Assembly: GCF_000515415.1 (NCBI RefSeq)
Contig: NZ_KI911783.1
Coordinates: forward strand, 2,780,392 to 2,844,391
Reading direction: 5' to 3'
DNA length: 64,000 bases
Source: Bradyrhizobium sp. WSM1417
GTDB lineage: Bacteria > Pseudomonadota > Alphaproteobacteria > Rhizobiales > Xanthobacteraceae
The notes below the pieces were generated by a model. That model had not been told where the DNA came from and did no database searches. It saw only the letters and a list, made by a program, of their open reading frames with translations. Each line of letters begins with the position of its first letter. Position 1 is the first letter of the stretch. Positions 46,838 through 56,281 of the stretch are shown in pieces. The translations under genes were made by a program, and so were the position numbers.

Positions 46838-47647
46838 ATGGACTCGATCAAGCAGGCCGTGGAGCTCGCGCGCTCCGGTGACAGTCTGGCACATCAGGAG
46901 TTCATCGGTGGATCGAAGCCGATTGCAACGGGGCAGGAGACTGCGTCCGCGCGCGAAGTGCGCCTCGATGTGGATCATCTCGAGGCCAATCGCATTGTGG
47001 CGTTCGCGACCGGGAGCGAAAGCGGTCGCTATTACGACATGCTGCGGACCCAGGTGCTTCAGGAGATGGACAAGAAGAACTGGCAATTCCTGGCCATTAC
47101 CTCGCCTACAGCTGGATGCGGAAAAACCGTGACCGCATGCAATCTGGCGATGAGTATTGCGAGGCTTCCTGAACGTTCTGCGGTGGTTGTGGATCTCGAT
47201 CTACGAAAGCCAATGGTCGCAAACTACCTCGGCTTGCCGCCGAGCGGCGGGGTGCTGAGTGTGCTGGACGGGCAGGTGCCGATTTCGTCCGCTGTCATCA
47301 AAGCGGGAGTGGGACCTAACAGCCTGTTCCTGTTACCTGGCTCGATACCGACGTCCGGCTCGTCTGAATGGATGTCTTCGCAGACGATGACGACCTTGCT
47401 TCAGGCAATCAAGCGGGAGTTCCGGTCCCACACAGTGATCTTTGATTTGCCCCCGATGCTGCTTGGCGATGACGTGATTTCCATTCTTCCTCGCATGGAT
47501 GCCGTCTTGCTCGTGACCGGCGTGGGAAGCTCATCCGTGGCTGACGTCAAAGAATGTCAGAAACACTTAGACCGTGTCCCGGTCGTGCGAGTGGTCGTGA
47601 ACAAGGTGTCGGAGGATGTGGATACCTACTACGGGTCTTATTATTGA
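46838..47647 (+). CDS. BY-family tyrosine kinase (CpsD/Wzc-cytoplasmic-like)
   Basis: 269 aa from the ATG at 46838. Walker A SPTAGCGKT (about residues 89-97), Walker A' VVVDLDLRKP (about residues 117-126), Walker B VIFDLPP near residue 200. The C-terminus is Tyr-rich (DTYYGSYY), the autophosphorylated cluster that tunes polymerisation with the co-polymerase. The split pair (Wzz-like then kinase, 13 bases apart) is like CpsC/CpsD and XrtA-type EPS loci, not the fused Wzc. Confidence 0.92.
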   Translation: MDSIKQAVELARSGDSLAHQEFIGGSKPIATGQETASAREVRLDVDHLEANRIVAFATGSESGRYYDMLRTQVLQEMDKKNWQFLAITSPTAGCGKTVTACNLAMSIARLPERSAVVVDLDLRKPMVANYLGLPPSGGVLSVLDGQVPISSAVIKAGVGPNSLFLLPGSIPTSGSSEWMSSQTMTTLLQAIKREFRSHTVIFDLPPMLLGDDVISILPRMDAVLLVTGVGSSSVADVKECQKHLDRVPVVRVVVNKVSEDVDTYYGSYY

Positions 47648-47689
47648 GTAGCATCGATCGATCAAGTAGGAGGGACGACGGAGGTCGTT

Positions 47690-48433
47690 TCATTGCGTAT
47701 CAATCGTTCCGGGGGGAACGAAGGCCGCAATCTCTGCCGCAGGTACGAAGTACTTCGCGACGTCGTAGTTTTCTTCTTTCTTGGTGACCTGATTGATCCG
47801 CTTTTGGCTGATCTTACGACTCATGATGCCAAGCAGGCACTTCTCCTTCACGTCAAAAACGCCTGATCCCGAGTTGCCCGTCTTAGCCACGTCCACAATG
47901 GCTGTGCTGAAGCGCCGAGCTCCCAGCGGAATTCGGTCAGGGGCAATGATGTGAGAGCGAACGACGGCTTCAGGGATGACAGTGACGACCTCCTGGCCTG
48001 GTCGAGGCGGAGCGTCACACAGACGCAGGCGCCGTAGCCTCAACCGCATGGGCAAGAGGTTTTCTTCCACGGCCAGCAAAGTGAGGTCCGTTCCCTCGAG
48101 CTTGCCCTCCTTGACGACCTGGGTGGGGTACTCATGATCGGCGATCGTGACTTTTGGCCGTGTGAACCAGGTTCGCCCCCCCACGTGAGCCGCCGTCAGG
48201 AATTTGCCTTTTCCAAGAAAAATGCCGTAGCCAGGCCCCCATGTCTGCATGGGGGTCTGGTGGATATTCACCGCATAAGCAAGCAGAGTATCTTCCGGCA
48301 TCTGTGCGGTAGCCGCTCCAGCCGTCGGGAGCTGCAACGTCAGGTACACCAAGAGCCCAACAAAAGAACCAGCTGCTCTGCGACCTGCGGAGCGAGAATG
48401 ATCACCTGTGTTGTACCTGCCTACCGAGCGCAT
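47690..48433 (-). CDS. Trypsin-like serine protease, secreted
   Basis: 247 aa from the ATG at 48433. A signal sequence or N-terminal anchor (AAGSFVGLLVYLTLQLPTAGA) precedes the catalytic residues: LTAAHV (His 83), GTDLTLL (Asp 116) and GNSGSGVF (Ser 188), the classical triad. The fold is trypsin-like (S1/Do type without PDZ). It lies between the EPS kinase and EpsI on the minus strand, so it may cleave or mature a component of the export or sorting system. The substrate is unknown; a housekeeping role is also possible. Confidence 0.78.
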   Translation of the reverse strand: MRSVGRYNTGDHSRSAGRRAAGSFVGLLVYLTLQLPTAGAATAQMPEDTLLAYAVNIHQTPMQTWGPGYGIFLGKGKFLTAAHVGGRTWFTRPKVTIADHEYPTQVVKEGKLEGTDLTLLAVEENLLPMRLRLRRLRLCDAPPRPGQEVVTVIPEAVVRSHIIAPDRIPLGARRFSTAIVDVAKTGNSGSGVFDVKEKCLLGIMSRKISQKRINQVTKKEENYDVAKYFVPAAEIAAFVPPGTIDTQ

Positions 48434-48448
48434 CGTGATCCAGGGCAA

Positions 48449-49147
48449 TCAGGATTTTCCCAGGAAGAAGCCTCTTTCCTGGGCAGGCAGCGCAACCAGC
48501 AAATCCTTGATGAATTGATCCTGCAATTTGAACGAAGCTTCCTTGCTCAGGCCGATCGTCGATATTCTGAACAAGGACCCGTCGGGAAGGATGCCGCGTA
48601 AGCCGTATTTCAAACGGCTGATCTGATTGTCGACGACCCCGTTCGAGACGTCATCGCCGATCTTCATCCAGTAGGTGATAGGCTCGAAGCGCGACTCGCG
48701 CTCTGCAATCAACCTCGTGACCTTCAGCGACCCACCGGAATAGTTCAGGCTGGAGCTGTTCTTGTCCGAGACGCGAAATCCGTTAGCCGTGTAGCAGATC
48801 TCGGGGCGGTGCGCCTTGAGCTTATAATTTTGCACCGGGCCGTATGCGACCAGCAGCATGACGATGTGACCGGCGCCATCCGTGTAGCCCCGTGCCACTT
48901 CCTGGCTGTAAACTTTCGCGGAGAGGGGATCCGGGGGCTGCACAAAAGCTTCGGGGTCTACAGGCTTGACCGGGCTGATCTCGGGGACAAGCTTCCAGTT
49001 CGCGAACTGTTTCGGAATGACTGTTTCCAGGCTTTGGGAAGCCGTGGTACGGGCCATCAATTGCCGGGGCGCAAACAGCTCGGCAGCTATGGCGGTCCCC
49101 GCAATTGCAATTGCCGCGAGAACAACCCCAACTCGGTTGGACTTCAT
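48449..49147 (-). CDS. epsI: EpsI-family exosortase-associated protein
   Basis: 232 aa from the ATG at 49147 (AGGAGC seven bases upstream). An N-terminal TM or signal (VGVVLAAIAIAGTAIAAELFA) leads to the EpsI domain: VAYGPVQNYKLKAHRPEICYTANGFRV (the HRPEICY pattern near residues 106-112) and WMKIGDDVSNGVVDNQISRLKYG. In many bacteria this domain is the C-terminal half of an exosortase; here it is separate, as in EpsI of methanolan-like clusters. It is expected to work with the exosortase encoded 1.5 kb away. Confidence 0.88.
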   Translation of the reverse strand: MKSNRVGVVLAAIAIAGTAIAAELFAPRQLMARTTASQSLETVIPKQFANWKLVPEISPVKPVDPEAFVQPPDPLSAKVYSQEVARGYTDGAGHIVMLLVAYGPVQNYKLKAHRPEICYTANGFRVSDKNSSSLNYSGGSLKVTRLIAERESRFEPITYWMKIGDDVSNGVVDNQISRLKYGLRGILPDGSLFRISTIGLSKEASFKLQDQFIKDLLVALPAQERGFFLGKS

Positions 49148-49414
49148 TGTGTGCTCCTGTTCAAACAATCGATAGCCGTCCATTGGCCCAAAATATAGGG
49201 GCGACAGCCCTGAATTACCTCACGAAATCGTCACGAGAGGTTCATTGTCCATAAATCCCGGCATTAATCTAAATATCTGAATTTAAGCCCGGCTCAACCT
49301 CGTGTCTCGACGGCCGCGGTATAGCCACCTAATGATTGAGCTTACATTTCCTGTTCCGAGCAAGTCTAGGCCGCTCGGCGCGTATCATGATCAACTGCAA
49401 ACACGGAGCGTCAG

Positions 49415-50293
49415 GTGAAAAGGCTTGCCAATTTGCGCACTTGGGGCCTGGCCCTGTTCCTGACCGCGTCCGGTCTTGCCTTGGCCTCGTGCGGTCAGCA
49501 AAGCGGGGAGAAGGCAGCTGCTACCAAAGGGCAGGTGGTCGCTCGCGTGGGCAACGAGGTCATTACGACGCAGGAGCTCGACAATGAGTTCAGGCTGGCC
49601 GGCATCACACCGGACAAACAGAAAGATCCAGAGGTTCTAAAGCGCGTCCTCGGTGAGATCGTTGTTCGCAAGTATTTGCTGCAGCAGGCCATGAACGCGA
49701 AACTGGACCGCGAGCCGGGAGTCCTGTTGGATTTATTGCGCGTGCGTGAGCAGGTTCTTGGCAACGCGGTGCTGAACCGCGCAGCATCAGCCAAAGCGCC
49801 GACCAAAGCCGATATCGACCGCTACATCGCGAAAAACACATGGAAGTTCGCCGATCGCAAGCTGTTCAGCGTCGACGAAGTCGTCATTCCGCTCACTCCT
49901 GCCACCCAGAATTTTGTAAACGCCAACAAGGACGCCAAATCGCTGGACGAACTTCTTCAGCAACTGACAACAAGCGGAATTCCACATGGTCGCCAGCTCG
50001 GCGTACTCTCGAGCAGCGACCTGCCTGAGGAGCTTGTCGGATTAATTCAAAAGCGGAAGGACGATGATATCTTCTTCACCAGGATCGGCTCAAACGGGCT
50101 CTTCTTCAAGGTCAGGGCTGAGGAAGCTCGTCCGATCGAAGGAGATGCCGCTGTCAATCTGGCGCGGCAGATGATCCGATCGGACGCCCTTGCAGCAGAA
50201 TTGGGCCTTGCGGCCTATTCGGCGAAACTCGAAGCCAAATACGAGGGCGAGTACGCCGACCTCATGAAGCAGGGGGAGCCCAAGTCGCAATGA
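49415..50293 (+). CDS. epsD: EpsD-family PpiC-like peptidyl-prolyl isomerase lipoprotein
   Basis: 292 aa from a GTG at 49415 (GGAG upstream). Lipobox LALASC with Cys at residue 26. The SurA/PpiC-like helical N-domain (VVARVGNEVITTQELDNEFRLAGI) precedes a PpiC-type segment (FADRKLFSVDEVVIP, LDELLQQLTTSGIPHGRQLG). EpsD family members occur beside exosortases and probably help fold exported or sorted proteins at the outer membrane. It starts the plus-strand operon EpsD, small accessory protein, exosortase. Confidence 0.88.
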   Translation: MKRLANLRTWGLALFLTASGLALASCGQQSGEKAAATKGQVVARVGNEVITTQELDNEFRLAGITPDKQKDPEVLKRVLGEIVVRKYLLQQAMNAKLDREPGVLLDLLRVREQVLGNAVLNRAASAKAPTKADIDRYIAKNTWKFADRKLFSVDEVVIPLTPATQNFVNANKDAKSLDELLQQLTTSGIPHGRQLGVLSSSDLPEELVGLIQKRKDDDIFFTRIGSNGLFFKVRAEEARPIEGDAAVNLARQMIRSDALAAELGLAAYSAKLEAKYEGEYADLMKQGEPKSQ

Positions 50294-50344
50294 CCCGCAT
50301 TCGAGTTCGTCCGCCCAGCCATTCCCTTTTCACCAGCGTGGAAC

Positions 50345-50566
50345 ATGGCAACATTATTTGACGTCGTCACCGTTACGAGCTTTGTCGGATTGGTCATCGC
50401 TTTCTTTCAGTTCTCCGACCGCGAGATCCGGACTCTCGTCTATTTTATGCTGTCAGGTATCGTGTTTGCCGTTGCCAATCAGGTCGGCAATGCCGGGCAT
50501 TATATCCTCGCCGGAATTTTGATCCTGGCGGGAATAGGGTTTGCCGCACTGGTCCTCAAGAGATAG
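50345..50566 (+). CDS. Small membrane protein, XrtV-type sorting accessory
   Basis: 73 aa with two to three hydrophobic segments (about residues 6-22, 30-46, 50-70). It lies between EpsD and the exosortase, the position of the short accessory protein that accompanies XrtV exosortases in alphaproteobacteria. The match is from memory of that gene arrangement and size, not from a search. It may stabilise or regulate the exosortase. Confidence 0.7.
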   Translation: MATLFDVVTVTSFVGLVIAFFQFSDREIRTLVYFMLSGIVFAVANQVGNAGHYILAGILILAGIGFAALVLKR

Positions 50567-50643
50567 TCGATTGTTGGCGCAGGCAAGCGATGCTAGTTTC
50601 TACGTCCAGGTGGAATTGATATTTAATTACAGAGCTTGAATTG

Positions 50644-51546
50644 ATGACCGATATCCATATCCGCAAGTCGCTTGGAACTGGTCTGTCCGCTTCCCTGCTC
50701 GGGCCCGTATTGATGGGGGTGGCCATCCTCGGCGCCTACACGCCCACCATTCGAGGCTTGATTAACGGCCCATGGCAGACGGAACAGGAGGGCCACGGTC
50801 CCCTTATCATCGCAGCGACGCTGTGGCTGATTTGGCAATCGCGCGACCGCGTGATGCGCGCCAAGATCGCACCTGCACCGGTCATGGGTTGGGCCATCTT
50901 GGCCATCGGATTGGTGTTTTTGTACCTTTCGCGGTTGCAGCAAGGGCTGCTGACCGTCGAAATGGGGTCGATCTTGCCGGTGATCGTTGGATCGATCCTG
51001 ATCTGCGCGGGTTGGCCTACGCTTCGGGCCTTGGCCTTTCCGCTCAGCTTTCTGGTCTTCGCGGTGCCGATGCCTGACTGGCTCGTCGACGCAATGACGG
51101 TCCCGTTGAAGGTCTTCATTTCCGATACGGTGACTCGAGTCCTTTACGCTGCGGGCTTCCCTGTCGCGCAGAACGGCGTCATGATCATGATCGGATCCTA
51201 TCAGCTCCTGGTCAAGGATGCTTGCTCCGGCATGAACTCGATTTTCGCCTTGTCCGCGATCGGGGTGTTTTACGTCTACGCATTCAGATGGAAAGAAAAG
51301 CTCCGCAGCTTCATGCTCATATTGGGGATCATTCCTATTACGATCCTCGCCAACTTTTTCCGCGTGTTTGCGCTGGTGCTGATGGCCTACTATGGCGGCC
51401 CTGATCTTATCGAGGGCACCATTCATGATCTGACAGGAATCAGCCTGTTTGTGGCAGCGCTTCTCCTCCTGTTCGCTTTCGACGGTGTTCTCGGAATTAT
51501 CGGTAGCCTCGTGACGAGATCGCGGGGCAAAGTGGCTGCTACGTGA
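50644..51546 (+). CDS. xrtV: Exosortase (probable XrtV type)
   Basis: 300 aa from the ATG at 50644, with seven or more predicted membrane segments. The transpeptidase-like triad is in place: Cys 194 in KDACSGMNS, Arg 240 in NFFRV and His 261 in IHDLTG. Exosortases cleave PEP-CTERM tails and attach substrates at the cell surface. The small accessory upstream and the presence of PEPxxWA (not PEPxxWxxxxG-only) tails point to XrtV. At least eleven substrate genes sit in this window. EpsI is separate. Confidence 0.85.
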   Translation: MTDIHIRKSLGTGLSASLLGPVLMGVAILGAYTPTIRGLINGPWQTEQEGHGPLIIAATLWLIWQSRDRVMRAKIAPAPVMGWAILAIGLVFLYLSRLQQGLLTVEMGSILPVIVGSILICAGWPTLRALAFPLSFLVFAVPMPDWLVDAMTVPLKVFISDTVTRVLYAAGFPVAQNGVMIMIGSYQLLVKDACSGMNSIFALSAIGVFYVYAFRWKEKLRSFMLILGIIPITILANFFRVFALVLMAYYGGPDLIEGTIHDLTGISLFVAALLLLFAFDGVLGIIGSLVTRSRGKVAAT

Positions 51547-51692
51547 CACGCCCGCCGGTGATCTTGAGCTCCGTTGTCCAAGACTAAGTGGGGTAGGGGC
51601 GCCGACAAAGGTTCTAGCCTAATGTCGGGCCCAATCGATGCGGTTCTCTCAGGAAATCCGCCGCGACACGGTGGCTCTCTTAAGGGCTGACC

Positions 51693-52376
51693 ATGAGTCT
51701 TACCTATGCCATTCCTGACCTCCATGGCCGGCTCGATTTACTCGAGCGGGCGTTGTCGCGGATTCTCGAGCACGTCGGTCCTCAGACGGCGCGTGTCATC
51801 ACCCTGGGCGACTACGTTGATCGAGGACCGAACAGCCGCGAGGTGATCGAATTCCTGATGCGGTGGTCGTTTCCGAATTTGCAGCTAACGGCCTTGAAGG
51901 GGAATCACGAGGCGATGATGTGGGAGGCTTGCAACAATCTTGTCGAAGCTACGTGGTGGATCGAGAACGGGGGCAACGAGACGTTGGCTTCCTACGGCGA
52001 GTTCCTTCCCGGCATGCCGCTTCGGACTGTGGTTCCACCGCATCACCTGGCATGGATTGCTGAGCTTCCGACCCTGTTTGCCGACTCGAAGCGCGTATTT
52101 GTGCATGCAGGATTGGATTCACGGCTTCCTCTCAGCCAGCAAAGCGAACGGACGCTGCTATGGAAGCGCTATCCCAAGCGAGGGGCGTCGGGGTATGGCA
52201 GCCGGCATGTTGTCCACGGACATGATGCGGACGAACGGGCACCTTTAGTGTCAAGTGGCAAGACAAACTTGGATGCAATGGCCTGGAAGACGGGGCGTCT
52301 CGTCGTGGGAGTGTTTGCAGAAGAGCATCCTGGGGGAGCGGTCGAGTTTCTAGAGGTAGTCGAAAGTCCGCTCTGA
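51693..52376 (+). CDS. Metallophosphoesterase, Ser/Thr-phosphatase type
   Basis: 227 aa. All metal-binding motifs are present: PDLHGRLD (DxH), LGDYVDRGPNS (GDxxDRG), LKGNHEAMM (GNHE) and VHGHD (GHD). This resembles PP2A-like or ApaH/PrpE phosphatases. It lies 146 bases downstream of the exosortase in the same direction. It might dephosphorylate the EPS tyrosine kinase or another regulator, but the target is unknown and the family usually prefers phospho-Ser/Thr. Confidence 0.88.
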   Translation: MSLTYAIPDLHGRLDLLERALSRILEHVGPQTARVITLGDYVDRGPNSREVIEFLMRWSFPNLQLTALKGNHEAMMWEACNNLVEATWWIENGGNETLASYGEFLPGMPLRTVVPPHHLAWIAELPTLFADSKRVFVHAGLDSRLPLSQQSERTLLWKRYPKRGASGYGSRHVVHGHDADERAPLVSSGKTNLDAMAWKTGRLVVGVFAEEHPGGAVEFLEVVESPL

Positions 52377-52411
52377 TTACGACCGCCCCGAAAGAGCTAG
52401 GCCTGTTTCAA

Positions 52412-53614
52412 CTACGCTGCCTGAAACAGTTCGGCTAAACGCAGGGACTCACGATCGATGTCGTGAAGATCGATGACTTTTGTTCGAGCGCTCTCTCCCA
52501 TGCTTTCGATCTCCTCGTCGGAGCATTGGAGGCAAGCCTGCATGGCGGTCGCAAGGCTGTCCACGTCTCCCGCGGGAACAAGCCAGCCGTGCTTGCCCGG
52601 CTCGACCAATTCAGGAATACCCGCGACGAAAGTGCTGATCACGGGACGTCGCAGCGCCATGGCTTCCATGAGTACGACGGGAAGGCCTTCTGCGAAGCTT
52701 GGTAAGACCAGCGCCCTGGAGGCCAGGATGTGCCCCCGCACTTGGTCGCTTGTGATCCAGCCCGTAATTCGCACGACCGCCTGCAACTGGAGTTGCTCGA
52801 TGCTGTGCTCCAGCTCTGCTCTCATCTCGCCATCGCCCGCAAGAACAAGCTCGAATTTGACGCCCGCGTCGATCAGCCGTCTTGCAGCCTGCAGCAGCAA
52901 CAGCTGCCCTTTTTGCTCAGAGAGTCTTCCAACACAAACAAGTCGGGGTATCTCAGTCGGCTGCCTTATTGTGTCATGCTCGTAGAAGGCGGGTTCAAGG
53001 CCGCACCTCACAACCCTTATTTTTTTCCATTGTTCGTAGCCGATCTGACGGAAAAGTTGACTGCGTCCAAACGAGCTGATTGCGACAACAAAGCTGGCGG
53101 ACCCGATCTTTTCTGCCAAGCCAATGAAACCGGCCTTGTCGAATTCCTCCGGACCGTGGGCTGTGAAGCTCCAAGGTGGCCCGCCCAACGCGTGGGTCAA
53201 CATTGCGACTTCAGCGGAGTTGGTGCCGAAATGGGCATGGAGATGCTGCGCGTTTTCGGCCCGCAACAAACGATAGATCAGGCACGCCTCAATCAGATAA
53301 ACAAGGTGGACCGGAAACGGTCGTTCCGCCCGTCGCCCCAGCCTCCATACCAATGCCAGGGCCTTAACCATGTGAACTGGTCGCGATGTAAGCACACAAA
53401 GGAATGCGAGCAGAAGGCCCCTGCCGCCCCGATGAAGGACGAAATGTGTGCGCTGCGCTTCAATCTGATCTTCTGGGCTGAGAGGGTCCTCGTTGCCCCC
53501 TCGGATTGAGATGCGCAAGATCTCGTGCCCTTGACGTTCGAGCGCGAGAATCTCTCTTCGGATAAAGCTGTGGCTGACTGCCGGGTAGCGATTAACCAGA
53601 TAGGCGATTTTCAT
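52412..53614 (-). CDS. Family 4 glycosyltransferase
   Basis: 400 aa from the ATG at 53614; a longer upstream frame is not supported by a ribosome site. GT-B start MKIAYLVNRYPAVSHSFIRRE, then VCVGRLSEQKGQLLLLQAARRL and the donor site LPSFAEGLPVVLMEAMALRRPVI with the E(x7)E pair. Convergent with the phosphoesterase. It probably belongs to the same EPS pathway, but its acceptor is unknown. Confidence 0.9.
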   Translation of the reverse strand: MKIAYLVNRYPAVSHSFIRREILALERQGHEILRISIRGGNEDPLSPEDQIEAQRTHFVLHRGGRGLLLAFLCVLTSRPVHMVKALALVWRLGRRAERPFPVHLVYLIEACLIYRLLRAENAQHLHAHFGTNSAEVAMLTHALGGPPWSFTAHGPEEFDKAGFIGLAEKIGSASFVVAISSFGRSQLFRQIGYEQWKKIRVVRCGLEPAFYEHDTIRQPTEIPRLVCVGRLSEQKGQLLLLQAARRLIDAGVKFELVLAGDGEMRAELEHSIEQLQLQAVVRITGWITSDQVRGHILASRALVLPSFAEGLPVVLMEAMALRRPVISTFVAGIPELVEPGKHGWLVPAGDVDSLATAMQACLQCSDEEIESMGESARTKVIDLHDIDRESLRLAELFQAA

Positions 53615-53777
53615 TGGTTCGATCTTGAGGTGTCTTCGAACTGGGCATGGAGATTTGACTGTTGGGTCGTCCTGTTTGTAGCTTCGGAAGCAGTGAATAG
53701 CTGTAAGGCGACCAGACCGTTCTTGTTGGAGCATTGTTGACCCCAATGAGTATCCTCGGCCCTGCGGAAAGCAATGG

Positions 53778-54959
53778 ATGTTGGTATTTCTTACAGCATT
53801 GAACGCATTGGCGTTAATTCCCACGCTGGTGCTCTTTGTCGAAGTGCTGGGAGCGGTAGCTTCGCGCGATAAGGTGGATGTGCAAATCCCCCAGACGCCC
53901 GGCCCGGTCGTCATTGCCGTACCGGCTCACAACGAGAGTTGCGGCATCATCCCCACCTTGATGGACCTAATCCCTCAATTGAGAGAGTGCGATCGTCTGC
54001 TCGTGGTGGCCGACAATTGCAACGACGATACGGCAGCAGTTTCGGCCGCACAAGGCGCGGAGGTGCTCCTGCGCGACGAGCCAGATCGACGAGGCAAGGG
54101 ATACGCAATGGCATGGGCTATCGCCCATCTAAAAGACAATCCGCCTGAATTCGTTCTCTTCGTGGATGCGGATTGTCGGCTGCAGCCAGACTTCGTCTCA
54201 AAGACGCTCGACCATTGTGCACAAACGGGTCAGCCTGTTCAGACGCTTTATCTCATGACAAGCGCGCAGGGCGTTCAGGTCGACCAACTTGTCGCAGAGT
54301 TAGCTTGGCGGCTGAAGAACTGGATAAGGCCACTGGGGCTACATCATTTTGGCCGACCGGTACAACTGACGGGTGCGGGGATGATGTTCCCCTGGGGGGT
54401 GATTGAGTTAGCGCCACTTGCCAGCGGCAACCTCGTCGAGGATTTGAAGTTGGGATTGGACCTGGCTTTAGGCGGCACACCAGCTCGCTTCCTGCCGACA
54501 GTCCGAGTAACCAGCGAGTTTGCAGCAACAGAGCGAGGTGCTGAAAGTCAGCGGAAACGTTGGATCGAGGGGCACTTGCGCATGATCGGGGGTTACGTCC
54601 CCCGGTTAGTGGCGGCGTCGATCGCGACGCGCAATTTGGACGCGCTGGTTCTCGCGTGTGATCTCCTCGTGCCCCCATTGTCGCTTCTCATACTGATAGC
54701 GTTGGGCATGGTGGCGCTGGGAGGCATCTATGCGTGGCTCGGAGGGGCGTTGCTTCCCACAGTGTTGGCCGTTTTGAACCTCTCGTTGCTTGCCGGAGCG
54801 CTGGCCTTGGCCTGGCTGAAATTTGGCCGGGACATTTTGCCCGCATCGCGAATTCCTTTGGTGCTAGGGCAAGTTTTGCGAAGGTTCCGTCTCTTGGGAG
54901 TCCTTGCGCGTCGGAGCTCTTCCGAGTGGGTACGCACGGATCGCGGTAGACCGGAATAG
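53778..54959 (+). CDS. Family 2 membrane glycosyltransferase
   Basis: 393 aa. An N-terminal membrane segment (residues 2-24), then a GT-A core (VVIAVPAHNESCGIIPTLMDLI, FVLFVDADCRLQPDFV with the DxD motif) and the acceptor motif QRKRW (near residue 260). Three to four TM segments close the protein (residues 290-345). This layout resembles processive or ExoM-like transferases. It is the last polysaccharide gene of the window. Confidence 0.88.
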   Translation: MLVFLTALNALALIPTLVLFVEVLGAVASRDKVDVQIPQTPGPVVIAVPAHNESCGIIPTLMDLIPQLRECDRLLVVADNCNDDTAAVSAAQGAEVLLRDEPDRRGKGYAMAWAIAHLKDNPPEFVLFVDADCRLQPDFVSKTLDHCAQTGQPVQTLYLMTSAQGVQVDQLVAELAWRLKNWIRPLGLHHFGRPVQLTGAGMMFPWGVIELAPLASGNLVEDLKLGLDLALGGTPARFLPTVRVTSEFAATERGAESQRKRWIEGHLRMIGGYVPRLVAASIATRNLDALVLACDLLVPPLSLLILIALGMVALGGIYAWLGGALLPTVLAVLNLSLLAGALALAWLKFGRDILPASRIPLVLGQVLRRFRLLGVLARRSSSEWVRTDRGRPE

Positions 54960-55317
54960 TTTAAGCGCTGTGCCTCACTGCCCGGGCACCAAGTTCGGCG
55001 ATCTTTGAAACTACCTGGCTTATCCGTGCTTCAGCGGTTGAGAGGTGCCCGCGTCGCCTCAACTGCATAGTAATTATGCAGAACCTGTCAACGTCGACAG
55101 TTTGATGCGGTAGCCAATTATCGCGCGAGATCCAGGATTGAATCCTGCCATCGAGCATCTGCGGAGTTCAACTTTGCGCTGTCGACTGAGTACTTGCGGC
55201 TGCTGCAGAAATGTCACGGTGCGACAAGATATTCCTTAAGCAAGCGCATATGTCGCTTCAAGACTCAAAGCACTCGATGTAAGTGGGCATGCCGGCTCCG
55301 AAGAGGTCCTGAAAGAC
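54960..55317. other. Intergenic region, no supported gene
   Basis: A minus-strand frame at 54961-55158 has protein-like composition but no ribosome site and is not called. No promoter or repeat was identified with confidence. Confidence 0.35.
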
Positions 55318-55554
55318 ATGTCGAATCACATGCCCGACCCGATCACGCGAGTGCTGCTGGCGGCGCTCAATGCCGCCGACGACGTCGTTAAGCGTAAGTT
55401 AGATCTTGCCGAGACCATGAGTGGCGAAGTTGCTTCAGTTGCTAAAGCATTGTCGGAATTGACCACCATTCAGCTTCCAATCGCGGATGATCGACAAAAT
55501 CGCTTCGCGTCGACGATTTGCTTAAGCATGGAAAAGTTCAAGTCAGCCTCTTAA
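55318..55554 (+). CDS. Small hypothetical protein
   Basis: 78 aa, acidic N-terminus then a helical stretch (ITRVLLAALNAADDVVKRKLDLAETMSGEVASVAKAL). Only a weak GAAAGA precedes the ATG. No family was recognised. It lies ahead of the PEP-CTERM cluster, and a relation to it is unproven. Confidence 0.4.
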   Translation: MSNHMPDPITRVLLAALNAADDVVKRKLDLAETMSGEVASVAKALSELTTIQLPIADDRQNRFASTICLSMEKFKSAS

Positions 55555-55678
55555 TGAGGCTCCGCGATTCAAATCGACAGGATATAAGTCCTTTTTGAAT
55601 AGTCATTGACGAGAATCTTATTTTGGCTGAGATTCGTGACAACCGAATCATGAGTAGGTTATTTGGGGGACTGGGAAG

Positions 55679-56281
55679 ATGATATTTAGATCGATTATGG
55701 CTGCGGCCCTCGTTGTCGGATTTGCTTCACAGGCCTCCGCGAATTTAGTGTCCAATGGTGGGTTTGAGGCTGGCGATTCTAGCTGGACTATAGTTGGCGG
55801 TGGCGGGTTTCCTCCCTACACCGGTATCGATACGTTTGCCCCTCATACGGGAGACTATGGAGCATTTATCGGCACGGCAGATAGCTCATCATTTAGTCAG
55901 TCCATCCCGACAATGGCGGGCACAGCTTACACGATCTCATTTTGGCTTCAGGTCGAGGCCGATGGGTTTCGTGTGGCAACTCCGAACAGCTTCTCAGTTA
56001 GCTTGGGAGGAACGACGTTCGCCTCATTGAGTAATCTCGATATATCGATATATCAGCAGTATTCTTATACCGTCGTTGCCACTCAGAACAATGGTTTGCT
56101 GTCTTTCGTAGGCTCGGATAGTCCAGCTTTCTTGGATTTTGACGATATATCGGTCACGGCAGCAGTCCCAGAGCTGTCGACTTGGGCGATGATGATCGTT
56201 GGCTTCCTGGGCGTTGGGATCGTGAGCCGCGCCTCTCGTAGATCCAAGGCGCGCCGACAGCGTCTCACCCCTTTTCTCTGA
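55679..56281 (+). CDS. PEP-CTERM secreted protein with variant PEL motif
   Basis: 200 aa. A signal peptide (MIFRSIMAAALVVGFASQASA) precedes a beta-rich body opening NLVSNGGFEAGDSSWT, a pattern seen in carbohydrate-binding or DUF642-like modules. The sorting tail reads VPELSTWAMMIVGFLGVGI followed by Arg/Lys-rich SRRSKARRQR. Leu replaces the second Pro, which may change exosortase recognition. GGGGGACTGGGA lies before the ATG. Confidence 0.82.
   Translation: MIFRSIMAAALVVGFASQASANLVSNGGFEAGDSSWTIVGGGGFPPYTGIDTFAPHTGDYGAFIGTADSSSFSQSIPTMAGTAYTISFWLQVEADGFRVATPNSFSVSLGGTTFASLSNLDISIYQQYSYTVVATQNNGLLSFVGSDSPAFLDFDDISVTAAVPELSTWAMMIVGFLGVGIVSRASRRSKARRQRLTPFL

Noticed and set aside
50623..51549. 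308-aa minus-strand frame opposite the exosortase
   Set aside because: Arg/His/Asp-rich antisense frame over the exosortase, which has clear catalytic residues and membrane segments.
54961..55158. Minus-strand ORF of 65 aa
   Set aside because: Protein-like composition but no ribosome site and no conserved pattern recognised.
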